Positions 6,580 to 14,823 of a stretch of DNA of 26,907 bases are shown here, piece by piece. How positions within the stretch are numbered: the first letter of the stretch is position 1; each line of letters begins with the position of its first letter. Location: contig CAXRIN010000061.1 in NCBI GenBank assembly GCA_964230605.1, positions 1 through 26,907 on the forward strand, in the 5' to 3' direction. Position numbers and translations under genes: made by a program. The DNA is from GCA-002722245 sp964230605. GTDB lineage: Bacteria > Bacteroidota > Bacteroidia > Flavobacteriales_C > GCA-002722245. The notes under the pieces were generated by a model. It did not search any database. It worked only from the letters and a program-made list of their open reading frames with translations, and was not told the DNA's origin.

Positions 6580-8823
6580 TTAGAAAGGGTAACCAACTCC
6601 AAAGTTGAATTGTGTTTCTTTACCTTGAAGCTTGAGTTTATTATCTTCATAAGGTTGTTTAACAGGAACACCTAAGTCTAGCCTAAAAAGGAAGAAGTCA
6701 AAATCTAAACGAAGACCCAAACCAGGGGAGATGGCAAATTCATTATAAAAGCGATTGAATTCAAAATTCTGTCCTGTATTTTCAGAGGTTTCTGTCCAGA
6801 TATTTCCAGCATCTACAAATAAGGCTCCTTTTAAAATAGCTGTAATTGGGAATCTATATTCAGCATTAAATTCAATTTTAACTTCTCCTAATTTGTCAAT
6901 ATTATCATCAGGGTCATAATATGAACCAGGACCAAGAGTTCTTTGACGCCAACCTCTAATTGAGTTTGCCCCACCACCAAAATATAACTGATCAAAAGGA
7001 ATTACACCGTCTTTATCTAAAGGAATACCAGCTCCAATAAATGATCTTAAAACCACTTGCTGTCTGTTCCTCATATTGTAATAAGATCTTAAATCTCCTT
7101 GAAATTTAAAGAATGTAGCAAAACGAATTCCTCCGAGAGTAATAGCGTTAGTTTCACTATTTCTTGCTTCAATGTTTAAAGCATCAGCTAATAAAGCTGA
7201 TGGGCCAATCAACCAACCTTTACCTGTGAAGTAAATTGGGTGTTTTACTTTTTCATTACTCTGGTTGTTGTATGTGAAACCATATTTTAAACCAGCCGAA
7301 ATAGCATCTTCGAATTTAAATTTTTCTTGAGCAGTTAAAGAGGAAAGATTTAAAATTTTACTGTCGGAGATACTAATGTCCGGAATGCTTAATTCATGTT
7401 GCTTGTATTTCCCCTCATTCCAAGTGTAAGTTAAAGACACGTTAGTTAAGTGCCTCGCAATTTGAGATCTTTGTTGAAAATTGTAATACGCTGATAAAGT
7501 AGTCTTAGGGAAAGCGTTTTGACGAATGTTATGTGTTAGTTTCGGCAATAAAAATAGTCTTGGAAATGTTAAGGACAACCTAGGACCGATATTAGATCCA
7601 AATTTAAAATCATTTTCTTCAATAACTTTTTGGTTTTCAATTAATCCAGAAATAGAAAGATTTAATATTTCAGCATTTCCAAACGTATTCTTTCTAGTGA
7701 AAGAGATTTGTCCATTGGCTCCAAAACCCTCACGATAAGTTCCCATCAACTCTGTAGAGAAAGACATTCTTTTGGAAGGTTGCAATAATATGTAAGCATC
7801 CAATAAATTTTCTCCACTCGAATCATTAACTTCTTTAAATTCAATTTTTATAAAACTGAACATTTGAAGGTTAGCAAACTGTCGAAATGTTAGACTCTGT
7901 TTTTTTGCACTAAAAAGCTCTCCTGAATGTAAGAAAAGACTTCTGTAAAGTGGGTCTGGATTAAATTTAGAAGGCCCTTTACTTATTATATTAACACCTT
8001 GATAAATTAAAGTGTCGGTGGTTGTGTTATTTCCATTGTAAGGATCGTAAGTAGTATTGATATAAATGTGATTTAAATAAAATTTCTCATGATCCCTATT
8101 GGCTGAAGGCTGTTTAATCTTAGTAATAACAATAGTACTATCTTTCCCTCTGGAGGAATCAACATTGAATCTGATATAGTTTTCTGCAAAATTGTAAAAT
8201 CCGTTATTATTTAAATGTTCAGTGATTCGAGCTCTTTCTTCTTCTAAATTTTCAATTCTTAAAATCTCACCTTCTTTTATCAAGCTATTGTGTTTGATTT
8301 GCTTAACTAGTTTTTGAATTTCAATTTGATTAATACTATTTCCAGTACTATCAATTGTTAAGGGTAAACCTGGATCAATAGTGTAAATTACTTTTGATTT
8401 TTTTGTTTCCCATTTTTTAACACCTAAAAACAAAACGGGCTTTGTTTCAGCACTTACTTTAGCCTCATAATACCCTTCATTCCTCATGAATATGCCCATC
8501 TGCTTAATAGATCGGTCAACTAAACTTGAGTCAAGTATTACAGCAGGTCTTTTTTTGCCTGACTTTCCATTGTACCAAAGGTTTTTCCATTGTAAACCAA
8601 ACTTCCAAGAGCCAAATAAGATGGATCGATTAGGTTTTTGTCTGATATATGAAGAAAGCTCCTCTTTGTCAATGTTTTTATTATCAACAACTAATAATTT
8701 ATTCTTTGCGAGAAGTTTTTCCGATTCAGTTAAATGCCATGTAGAAAGCTGATGTTTTGCACAGCTAAACAACAAAAAGGTTAGTGCGACAAATGCAAGA
8801 TATTTAATTTGCTTTCCTTTCAA
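6580..8823 (-). CDS. tamL: TamL-type Omp85 outer-membrane lipoprotein
   Basis: A 747-residue BamA/TamA-superfamily protein with a lipoprotein signal (LTFLLFSC, lipidated C21). This is the Bacteroidota variant called TamL, which is thought to work with TamB in outer-membrane biogenesis. POTRA-like regions lie at about residues 100-240. The 16-stranded barrel domain begins near residue 350. The conserved loop-6 motif is IRGW at residues 622-625 (GGANSIRGW), and the protein ends in GVGYPF, the terminal aromatic residue typical of barrels recognised by BAM. The only possible start is a TTG at 8823, because an in-frame stop lies 7 to 9 bases upstream and no ATG precedes the lipobox. It is divergent from the RNA methyltransferase gene with about 50 bp between them. 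No tamB gene is in the window. Confidence 0.9.
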   Translation of the reverse strand: MKGKQIKYLAFVALTFLLFSCAKHQLSTWHLTESEKLLAKNKLLVVDNKNIDKEELSSYIRQKPNRSILFGSWKFGLQWKNLWYNGKSGKKRPAVILDSSLVDRSIKQMGIFMRNEGYYEAKVSAETKPVLFLGVKKWETKKSKVIYTIDPGLPLTIDSTGNSINQIEIQKLVKQIKHNSLIKEGEILRIENLEEERARITEHLNNNGFYNFAENYIRFNVDSSRGKDSTIVITKIKQPSANRDHEKFYLNHIYINTTYDPYNGNNTTTDTLIYQGVNIISKGPSKFNPDPLYRSLFLHSGELFSAKKQSLTFRQFANLQMFSFIKIEFKEVNDSSGENLLDAYILLQPSKRMSFSTELMGTYREGFGANGQISFTRKNTFGNAEILNLSISGLIENQKVIEENDFKFGSNIGPRLSLTFPRLFLLPKLTHNIRQNAFPKTTLSAYYNFQQRSQIARHLTNVSLTYTWNEGKYKQHELSIPDISISDSKILNLSSLTAQEKFKFEDAISAGLKYGFTYNNQSNEKVKHPIYFTGKGWLIGPSALLADALNIEARNSETNAITLGGIRFATFFKFQGDLRSYYNMRNRQQVVLRSFIGAGIPLDKDGVIPFDQLYFGGGANSIRGWRQRTLGPGSYYDPDDNIDKLGEVKIEFNAEYRFPITAILKGALFVDAGNIWTETSENTGQNFEFNRFYNEFAISPGLGLRLDFDFFLFRLDLGVPVKQPYEDNKLKLQGKETQFNFGVGYPF

Positions 8824-8875
8824 GAAATTTCACGTTAAGATTAGCTAAATTAGTACTCAATTAGGGCTTTTGCTA

Positions 8876-9613
8876 ATGCTATCCAAAAATAAGATAAAGT
8901 TCATTAAGTCACTTCAGCAAAAGAAGTTTAGAGTTGAATCTCAAAAGTTTATTGTTGAGGGAAGAAAAGGAGTGCTTTCACTTTTGAATTCTAGTTTTAA
9001 GGTAGATGAAGTTTATTGTTCTGAAAAAATATCTAAAGACTATCCAAAGATCTTAGAACTTCAACCTTGTATAGTTGCTGAAAATGATTTGGAAAAAGCA
9101 ACCGGGTTAAAGTCTAATAAAGAAGCTATTGCAATTGTCAATTTTAATGAATCCTCTGAAATAAACTGGGATAATTTGATTTTGTATTTAGATGGTGTTT
9201 CAGACCCAGGAAATTTAGGTACTATTATTCGTACAGCGGATTGGTTTGGAATTCAACAAATTGTTTGCTCAACAGATTGTGTAGAGTTTTACAATCCAAA
9301 AGTTGTTCAAAGCACAATGGGATCTTTCTCTTCAATTATACCCGTTGTTATGGACGCAGAGGATTTTTTGAAAACAAAGCCTAAGAACACAAAAGTTTAT
9401 GTGACTGATTTTGAAGGAGATTCACCTAATATTTTAAATGGAGTTCAATCTGGTGTTGTTGTTATGGGAAGTGAATCTCATGGGGTGTCTGAGGTATGGT
9501 ATCAATCAGAACATCAAAAAATTACAATTCCTTCGAGTACTGAGTCCAATGCTGAATCATTAAATGTGGCGATTGCTACGTCTATTTTGTGTTATCAAAT
9601 TAAGCAAGTATAA
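8876..9613 (+). CDS. TrmH/SpoU-family RNA 2'-O-methyltransferase
   Basis: A knotted-fold SPOUT methyltransferase of 245 residues that probably methylates a ribose 2'-OH in rRNA or tRNA; the exact target cannot be read from sequence. An N-terminal substrate-binding domain (residues 1-95) precedes the catalytic domain. That domain has the three SpoU motifs: SDPGNLGTIIRTADWFG (D110 to about G125, with the catalytic arginine R119), MGSESHGVS, and PSSTESNAESLNVAIATSI, which builds the SAM-binding knot. The ATG at 8876 is preferred over the TTG at 8870. It is the first gene of a five-gene plus-strand cluster, and its TAA overlaps the next start in a TAATG arrangement. Confidence 0.92.
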   Translation: MLSKNKIKFIKSLQQKKFRVESQKFIVEGRKGVLSLLNSSFKVDEVYCSEKISKDYPKILELQPCIVAENDLEKATGLKSNKEAIAIVNFNESSEINWDNLILYLDGVSDPGNLGTIIRTADWFGIQQIVCSTDCVEFYNPKVVQSTMGSFSSIIPVVMDAEDFLKTKPKNTKVYVTDFEGDSPNILNGVQSGVVVMGSESHGVSEVWYQSEHQKITIPSSTESNAESLNVAIATSILCYQIKQV

Positions 9614-11580
9614 TGTGCGGAATTAATGGAATCTTTACTCGTGAAAAGGGAGCAGATATTTTATCTGTTGGTTCCAAAATGAACGCCCTAATCCAACATA
9701 GAGGTCCTGATGACGAAGGGTTGGTTTTGTTTTCATCAAATCAGGCAAGTCCGTTAGCTTCTGCCAAGTCCATAGGAAAGGTTGGAGAATTTAATTATCT
9801 TAATTATTCTCACGAATCTCATTCAAACTCCATAGGTTGGTTTGGGCATCAACGATTGTCTATTCTTGATTTATCTGCATTGGGTCATGAACCTATGGCT
9901 GATGAAACTGGTAATTATTGGCTCACCTATAATGGAGAGATTTATAATTACATTGAGTTAAGAGAAGAACTTAAAAAACAAGGAGTTGTATTTAGATCAA
10001 ATTCAGACGCTGAAGTTGTTTTAAAAGCTTTTATTCATTGGGGAGAAAAATGTTTAGATAGGTTTAATGGAATGTGGGCTTTTGCCATTTACAATATTGA
10101 AACCCAAGTTGTTTTTTCCGCGAGGGATCGATTTGGAGTCAAACCCTTTTACTATCTGAAAAATGATAAAACATTTGCTTTTTCATCGGAACAAAAAGCA
10201 CTAGTTATGAGTGGTTTGATTCCAAGAAAGATTAATAAATCAGCCGCTTTTGATTATTTGGCTTTTGCTAATTTGGAATCTGATCCTCAAGGTATGTTTG
10301 AGGGTGTGATAGAATTGGAACCCGGATTTAATTTAACGTTTGATTATAAAAATTGGAAATTAGAAACCAATCAATATTACGATTTAGCCTTTAACAAAAA
10401 GAACGAAAAAATAAATCCGGTTAAGGAATCAGAATATGTTGAGCAATTAACCCAACTATTTAAAAATTCTGTGGACTTAAGGTTAAGGTCTGATGTTGCT
10501 GTAGGAGCATGTTTGAGTGGGGGAATTGATAGTTCGGCGATTGTTACGCAAATGGCTGAACTAGGAAAGGATCAAATTTATACTTATACAGCTTCATCAA
10601 AACAAAAAGAATTTGATGAAAGTCATTTTGCAGATATTGTAAACAAAAAAGTTGGCGCTAAGAAAAATCATATCTATCCACAATCAGATGAATTACTAAA
10701 AGATTTAGAAGAGCTGATTTATTCTCAAGACATTCCTCTTTTCTCTACTAGTACTTACGCACAATTTCGCGTAATGAAAAAAGTGAAAGAAACAGGAGTG
10801 AAGGTTGTTTTAGATGGTCAAGGTGGCGACGAGCTTTTTGGCGGTTATTTGCCTTATCACATCAACTTGTGGATGGATGATTTGAGAAGTGGGAATATTA
10901 CTAGATTAGTTAGCGAAGTTAAAAGTTTCGATTCTTTAAATTCTGGTTTTCAGTTTTTTACAAAGCAATACTTAAAGTACTACGGCATCAAGAAAATGCC
11001 GTCTTTTTTATTTAAAAGATTAACTCAAAAGGTTCAGCAAGAACACCAATATATTGCTGGAGATTTATTAAATTGTTTTGGGAAATCTGGTTTTCAAAAA
11101 GCAAAATCAAAACCGCCTAAATCCTTGAATGGCATATTAAAACATGAGTTTTACAACACTCGTTTAAAACAGTATTTAAAGTGCGAAGACAGATGTAGTA
11201 TGTGGCATGGGATTGAAGCAAGAACACCATTTTCAGATGATATTAATTTGATAGAATATACTTTCCAAATCCCTGGCGCTTATAAAATTCAAAAGGGCAT
11301 TAAAAAGTACTTATTAAAAGAAGCTACTGAACATTTATTACCAAGCGAGATTTATAATCGAAAAGACAAAATGGGGTATGTAACACCAAATAATCAATGG
11401 ATTTTCGAAATAAAAGATGAGTTAAGAAAATATTTTACGCCAGACCTAGGGGAATATATTAATGTTTCTTCGTTATTGAAAGACTATGATCAGTTCTTCA
11501 ACCAAGTAGGGACTCCAGAAAATCAGCGATTATTTAAATTCATTGCATTCGCAGTCTGGAAGAAATCATACGGTCTATAA
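9613..11580 (+). CDS. asnB: Asparagine synthase (glutamine-hydrolysing)
   Basis: AsnB transfers ammonia from glutamine to an aspartyl-AMP intermediate, making asparagine in the cytoplasm. The 655 residues include an N-terminal class II glutamine amidotransferase domain starting MCGING, with catalytic C2 exposed after Met removal, and RGPDDEG. The synthetase domain has the ATP pyrophosphatase loop SGGIDSS at residues 302-308 and later GQGGDELFGGYLPYH. The protein is somewhat longer than E. coli AsnB (about 554 residues) and resembles the longer AsnB type found in many Bacteroidota, where related enzymes can also amidate other substrates. It overlaps the methyltransferase stop by one base and is followed after 3 bp by the importer lipoprotein gene, so it is probably co-transcribed with both. 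Confidence 0.93.
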   Translation: MCGINGIFTREKGADILSVGSKMNALIQHRGPDDEGLVLFSSNQASPLASAKSIGKVGEFNYLNYSHESHSNSIGWFGHQRLSILDLSALGHEPMADETGNYWLTYNGEIYNYIELREELKKQGVVFRSNSDAEVVLKAFIHWGEKCLDRFNGMWAFAIYNIETQVVFSARDRFGVKPFYYLKNDKTFAFSSEQKALVMSGLIPRKINKSAAFDYLAFANLESDPQGMFEGVIELEPGFNLTFDYKNWKLETNQYYDLAFNKKNEKINPVKESEYVEQLTQLFKNSVDLRLRSDVAVGACLSGGIDSSAIVTQMAELGKDQIYTYTASSKQKEFDESHFADIVNKKVGAKKNHIYPQSDELLKDLEELIYSQDIPLFSTSTYAQFRVMKKVKETGVKVVLDGQGGDELFGGYLPYHINLWMDDLRSGNITRLVSEVKSFDSLNSGFQFFTKQYLKYYGIKKMPSFLFKRLTQKVQQEHQYIAGDLLNCFGKSGFQKAKSKPPKSLNGILKHEFYNTRLKQYLKCEDRCSMWHGIEARTPFSDDINLIEYTFQIPGAYKIQKGIKKYLLKEATEHLLPSEIYNRKDKMGYVTPNNQWIFEIKDELRKYFTPDLGEYINVSSLLKDYDQFFNQVGTPENQRLFKFIAFAVWKKSYGL

Positions 11581-11583
11581 AAA

Positions 11584-12549
11584 TTGAAAGTATATAGCTA
11601 CATATTATTTTTTTTAGTTTTCATTAGTTGTGAAAGTCCTCAGAAAGAAGTGAATACTTGGGATTCAATTTCCAATTCAAGATTATTCTCCTTAAATGAT
11701 TCTTTGATTCAAACCTATGATTTGAGTGGTGGCATTGTAAGTTCAATTCCAAATAAAGAATACAATCGGATAGCTATATTAAACACACCTTTTTATGCAT
11801 ATTTCAGATGGATAGCGAATAAAAAGGTTGTTGGTGTTTTTAACAAATCTAGATTTGGACAACCATATGGAAACTTTGAAAGCTTAGGAGAAGGATCAGA
11901 GATTGATTTGGAGAAATTAATTGCCGTTCAGCCTGATTTAATAATTTGTAATTCGTATCAATTAGATGTTATAAAATCCTTAGACATACCAAAGCTGGTA
12001 ATTGACGAATATTTAGAGAATGGAATTCAAAGAAGACGTTCATTTTATCAAATAGTAGGAGCTGTTTCAAATAAATTAACAGAAGCTAAGGAAGTAGCAA
12101 ATAATCCAAGAACTTTAATTAATGAATTTCCTTCCTTAAATAAAACCGTTTTGAAACTGGATAATTTTGGAGGAGAGTGGTTTAAACCAGGTGAGTATAC
12201 ATACATAGCTAAAATAGTTAGATATGCAGGTGGTGAATTAATGACGGTTGAAGGAAAGTCTGAAAGTGTTAAAATTTCTCAGGAAAATGCGATTGTTGAT
12301 TTGGCAAAAGCTGATTATTTACTATTTATGGATTGGGAATTAAGTAAAGAAGGTTTAATGGATCGACTTAGTCCGATATTATCATTAAAAAATCATCCGA
12401 AAAAATTGATTTATTGCAACACCAGTCAGTCTAATTACTTCTTTCACAGTCTAGTGAATTCTGGATTAATTATTAACGATTTGAATTCCATTCTATCAGA
12501 AGAAAAAGTGAAAGGTGGTATTTTTGAATTAATTCAACTTGAAGAATAG
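11584..12549 (+). CDS. ABC importer substrate-binding lipoprotein (siderophore/cobalamin type)
   Basis: A 321-residue periplasmic binding protein of the helical-backbone metal-receptor (FepB/BtuF) class. The lipoprotein signal LVFISC places the lipidated cysteine at C16. Two alpha/beta lobes are visible: the first with RIAILNTPFYAYFRWI and the family-typical DLEKLIAVQPDLIICNS, the second from about residue 195 (YIAKIVRYAGGELMTVEG). The start is a TTG three bases after the asnB stop; no ATG lies near. The permease and ATPase genes follow with overlaps, so this is a complete importer. The ligand cannot be told from sequence: iron chelates, haem or cobalamin are all possible, and no TonB-dependent receptor gene is beside it. 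Confidence 0.85.
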   Translation: MKVYSYILFFLVFISCESPQKEVNTWDSISNSRLFSLNDSLIQTYDLSGGIVSSIPNKEYNRIAILNTPFYAYFRWIANKKVVGVFNKSRFGQPYGNFESLGEGSEIDLEKLIAVQPDLIICNSYQLDVIKSLDIPKLVIDEYLENGIQRRRSFYQIVGAVSNKLTEAKEVANNPRTLINEFPSLNKTVLKLDNFGGEWFKPGEYTYIAKIVRYAGGELMTVEGKSESVKISQENAIVDLAKADYLLFMDWELSKEGLMDRLSPILSLKNHPKKLIYCNTSQSNYFFHSLVNSGLIINDLNSILSEEKVKGGIFELIQLEE

Positions 12550-13522
12550 ATTATTAATCATATTGACTATTGTTTTGGTTTTGATGATTGTTTTGCAAAT
12601 CACTCAAGGCTCAGTAGATATTGATTTATCGAAAGTTTTTGCAAGCGAAGGCGGAATTGAATCTGAAATCTTTAATTCAAGACTTATTCGTACAATTTTA
12701 GGTTTATTAGTAGGAGCGAGCTCAGCTTGTGTTGGATTAGGAATTCAAACCTTATTTAAAAACCCATTAGCGGGACCAACTACGCTAGGAATCAACTCTG
12801 GTGCTAGTTTGGGAGTTGGTTTGTTTTATTTGTTACCTGGTTTTGCATTGCAATTTGAATGGATTGGGTTAACTGTTTTTGCTTGTTTAGGTGCCGTTGC
12901 ATTTCTGATGCTCCTAATCACTGCAGCTGGCAGATCCTTTAACATGACTTTTGTTTTGATTATAGGACTGTTATTGAGTTATGCTAGTTATGCTGTATTG
13001 GAGGTTTTAATGCAACTAACTGATGTAAATGGAATGAAAAGTTATGTGTTTTGGGGAATGGGAAGTTTTAACCGAGGGAGTTGGGTAACCATAACTTTAA
13101 TTTTAATCATTAGCTCATTCGGGTTTGTGACTATGTATCGATTGAGTTCATGGTTAAATATTTATTCTTTAGGTGATTCAGAATTGAAATTACTCACCAA
13201 AAAATCTGTTGGATTTAATAAAAGACTTTTATTGGTTGTTTTTGGAGTTTGGATAGGTTTAATCACAAGCATAGTCGGACCAATTGCGTTTGTAGGTATT
13301 GTAGTTCCAAATCTTTTAAAAATCATTTTAAAAACCTCTGATATTAAAAAAATATTAACTCTATGTATGATTTTAGGAGCTGTTATGGTTCTGTTTGCTG
13401 ATTTAATATCAAGAGGTACAATAGCAGATATTGCACTACCCATAAATGCTGTATTAAGTGTATTGGGAGTTCCCGTTATTATTTATTTCCTATTAAAAAG
13501 ATTTACAAATGTTAGCAGTTGA
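12539..13522 (+). CDS. FecCD-family ABC importer permease
   Basis: A 327-residue integral membrane protein of the FecCD/BtuC family with about ten hydrophobic helices. It shows the family-typical segment TILGLLVGASSACVGLGIQ near the N-terminus, NPLAGPTTLGINSGASLG at about residues 78-95, and the cytoplasmic coupling region VGPIAFVGIVVPNL. The length is close to BtuC. The start is a TTG at 12539 that overlaps the binding-protein gene by 11 bp. The permease is expected to work as a homodimer with the ATPase encoded immediately downstream, which overlaps it by 14 bp. Confidence 0.93.
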   Translation: MKNRLLIILTIVLVLMIVLQITQGSVDIDLSKVFASEGGIESEIFNSRLIRTILGLLVGASSACVGLGIQTLFKNPLAGPTTLGINSGASLGVGLFYLLPGFALQFEWIGLTVFACLGAVAFLMLLITAAGRSFNMTFVLIIGLLLSYASYAVLEVLMQLTDVNGMKSYVFWGMGSFNRGSWVTITLILIISSFGFVTMYRLSSWLNIYSLGDSELKLLTKKSVGFNKRLLLVVFGVWIGLITSIVGPIAFVGIVVPNLLKIILKTSDIKKILTLCMILGAVMVLFADLISRGTIADIALPINAVLSVLGVPVIIYFLLKRFTNVSS

Positions 13523-14069
13523 AAATCTACAAATAGGATATAAGGAAGGATTACTGTCTACGCCAATTTCTAACAAATGGAATAAAGAGGAAGTAGTAGT
13601 TTTATTGGGAGATAATGGAGTAGGGAAGTCTACTTTATTAAAAACATTAGCAGGATTGCACCAACCGTTAAAAGGGTTTGTTGAGCTTGAAACACAAAAA
13701 ATTGGGTGGGTGGATTCTTCAATTTCAAAAGGTGTTTACTTGTCTGTTGAGGATTTTTTAAGTTTTGGTGTTGATTCAACACTAGAAGAAAAACAAAGCT
13801 GGCTGAAGAAGTTTAATCTTAGAATTGAACTAGATCGATTTATAGACGAGCTCAGTGATGGACAATTTCGAAAACTTTGTATTATTCGCCAGTTATTAAA
13901 AAAGCCAGAGGTTTTATTTTTAGATGAGCCTACTGTTTATCTAGATGTAAGCAGTAAAAACATTTTAATTGATGTTATAAAGACAATCAAAGAAGATTGT
14001 TTAATCTTCTGCTCAACACACGACCTGATTTTTGCCGAAGAAATCAAAACATCAACAGTGCAATTTTAA
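13509..14069 (+). CDS. Short ABC importer ATPase
   Basis: The nucleotide-binding subunit of the importer, only 186 residues against about 250 for BtuD or FhuC. Walker A is GDNGVGKS (34-41), the signature is LSDGQ (115-119), Walker B is VLFLDE with the catalytic glutamate (135-140), and the switch histidine is H171 in STHD. The Q-loop glutamine expected near residue 69 is replaced: the sequence is KIGWVDSS. The core is compact, with short helical and C-terminal regions, but key catalytic residues are intact, so it is probably active. The ATG at 13509 overlaps the permease gene by 14 bp. It is the last gene of the cluster, followed by a palindromic repeat. Confidence 0.9.
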   Translation: MLAVENLQIGYKEGLLSTPISNKWNKEEVVVLLGDNGVGKSTLLKTLAGLHQPLKGFVELETQKIGWVDSSISKGVYLSVEDFLSFGVDSTLEEKQSWLKKFNLRIELDRFIDELSDGQFRKLCIIRQLLKKPEVLFLDEPTVYLDVSSKNILIDVIKTIKEDCLIFCSTHDLIFAEEIKTSTVQF

Positions 14070-14073
14070 TTCC

Positions 14074-14097
14074 GTAGAGACGTCCCACGGGGCGTCT
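14074..14097 (+). repeat. GTAGAGACG palindromic repeat, copy 1
   Basis: It begins GTAGAGACG and contains an imperfect palindrome, AGACGTCCC facing GGGGCGTCT. It sits 5 bp after the importer ATPase stop. It is in the opposite orientation to copies 2 and 3, so copies 1 and 2 together could fold into a larger hairpin. Confidence 0.8.
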
Positions 14098-14116
14098 AAG
14101 ACTTTCAAGATAAATC

Positions 14117-14147
14117 AAAAAAAAAACGCCCCGCGGGGCGTCTCTAC
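14117..14147 (-). terminator. GTAGAGACG repeat copy 2, acting as a minus-strand terminator
   Basis: On the minus strand it starts GTAGAGACG, contains the perfect 16-bp palindrome ACGCCCCGCGGGGCGT (14126-14141), and runs into ten Ts (14117-14126). It lies directly after the stop of the membrane-protein gene at 14150 and has the form of a strong intrinsic terminator for the minus-strand genes. Confidence 0.8.
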
Positions 14148-14149
14148 AA

Positions 14150-14764
14150 TTATTTAGGGGAATTATCGAAATCTGTAAATTCAGGATACATCATTTTCTG
14201 ATATTCTAAATCTACTTTATCCCATAACTGAAGTGAGTCTGGATTTGACCTAGCTTCTTTAATAGCGTCTATGTATGCTGGATAATCGCTGTATTTGATT
14301 TCAATTAAAGTCATTTTAGGTATTGAAAATAAAATGATAACAACTCCTGTTAAAGTACCAAGGCGCAAGAAAATTCTTTTATAGAAGTTAGATTTTGATT
14401 TTGAAAATTTAATCAATCCAACAATAAAAATGATTAAAGAAAATAGAGCTCCTTGAATAAGTGAAACAGATGCTCCTGGCCAACTTTGAATTCTAAACAT
14501 TATGCTAATTAACAAGATGGATAAAGTGATTCCTGTTCCTATTGATCCTAATATCCTCCAAACGCCAACGCCTTTATAAGCCTCTTTTTTAAAGATGTGT
14601 CGAAGTCTTATCCCATTAAAAAATGCGAAACCGAAATACATATAAATAATAGAAAGCATACTGATTGAGAAAATCATTAATAATGTTCCTCCTGGGATAT
14701 TTAGTAAATTCAGTGTTAACCCAATAAGGGATAAGGTTGCAAATATTTTTTCAGTTAATTTCAT
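14150..14764 (-). CDS. GldL-like multi-pass membrane protein of unknown function
   Basis: A 204-residue protein with about five hydrophobic segments (roughly residues 8-25, 28-50, 70-92, 98-118 and 133-150) and a charged C-terminal tail predicted to be soluble. Two related motifs occur, LNIPGGTLL at about 21 and RIQSWPGA at 91-98. The second resembles the HWPGA signature near the N-terminus of the gliding/type IX secretion protein GldL and of many uncharacterised Bacteroidota membrane proteins. It lacks the long GldL C-terminal part, so it is not GldL itself. It is flanked on both sides by same-orientation copies of the GTAGAGACG repeat, both of which look like terminators in its direction of transcription. 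No specific function can be given. Confidence 0.7.
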   Translation of the reverse strand: MKLTEKIFATLSLIGLTLNLLNIPGGTLLMIFSISMLSIIYMYFGFAFFNGIRLRHIFKKEAYKGVGVWRILGSIGTGITLSILLISIMFRIQSWPGASVSLIQGALFSLIIFIVGLIKFSKSKSNFYKRIFLRLGTLTGVVIILFSIPKMTLIEIKYSDYPAYIDAIKEARSNPDSLQLWDKVDLEYQKMMYPEFTDFDNSPK

Positions 14765-14776
14765 AGTTTAAAACAT

Positions 14777-14805
14777 AAAAAAGACGCCCCGCGGGACGTC
14801 TCTAC
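14777..14805 (-). terminator. GTAGAGACG repeat copy 3, terminator-like, between FKBP and membrane-protein genes
   Basis: The minus strand reads GTAGAGACGTCCC, then GCGGGGCGTCT, followed by a T tract (14777-14782). It lies 18 bp after the FKBP stop and 12 bp before the start of the downstream gene, so it should limit read-through into that gene. Confidence 0.75.
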
Positions 14806-14823
14806 TGTGTAATTTTAATGAGA

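Noticed and set aside
9613..11580. AsnB as part of a natural-product cluster
   Set aside because: The neighbours are an RNA methyltransferase and a metal-type importer; no biosynthetic enzymes are present.
14150..14764. GldL of the type IX secretion/gliding machinery
   Set aside because: Only the WPGA-type membrane motif is shared; the long C-terminal part and the neighbours gldK, gldM and gldN are missing.
14074..14805. CRISPR-like array
   Set aside because: Only three repeat copies, in mixed orientation, with unequal spacing and a gene between two of them; they are palindromic intergenic elements.
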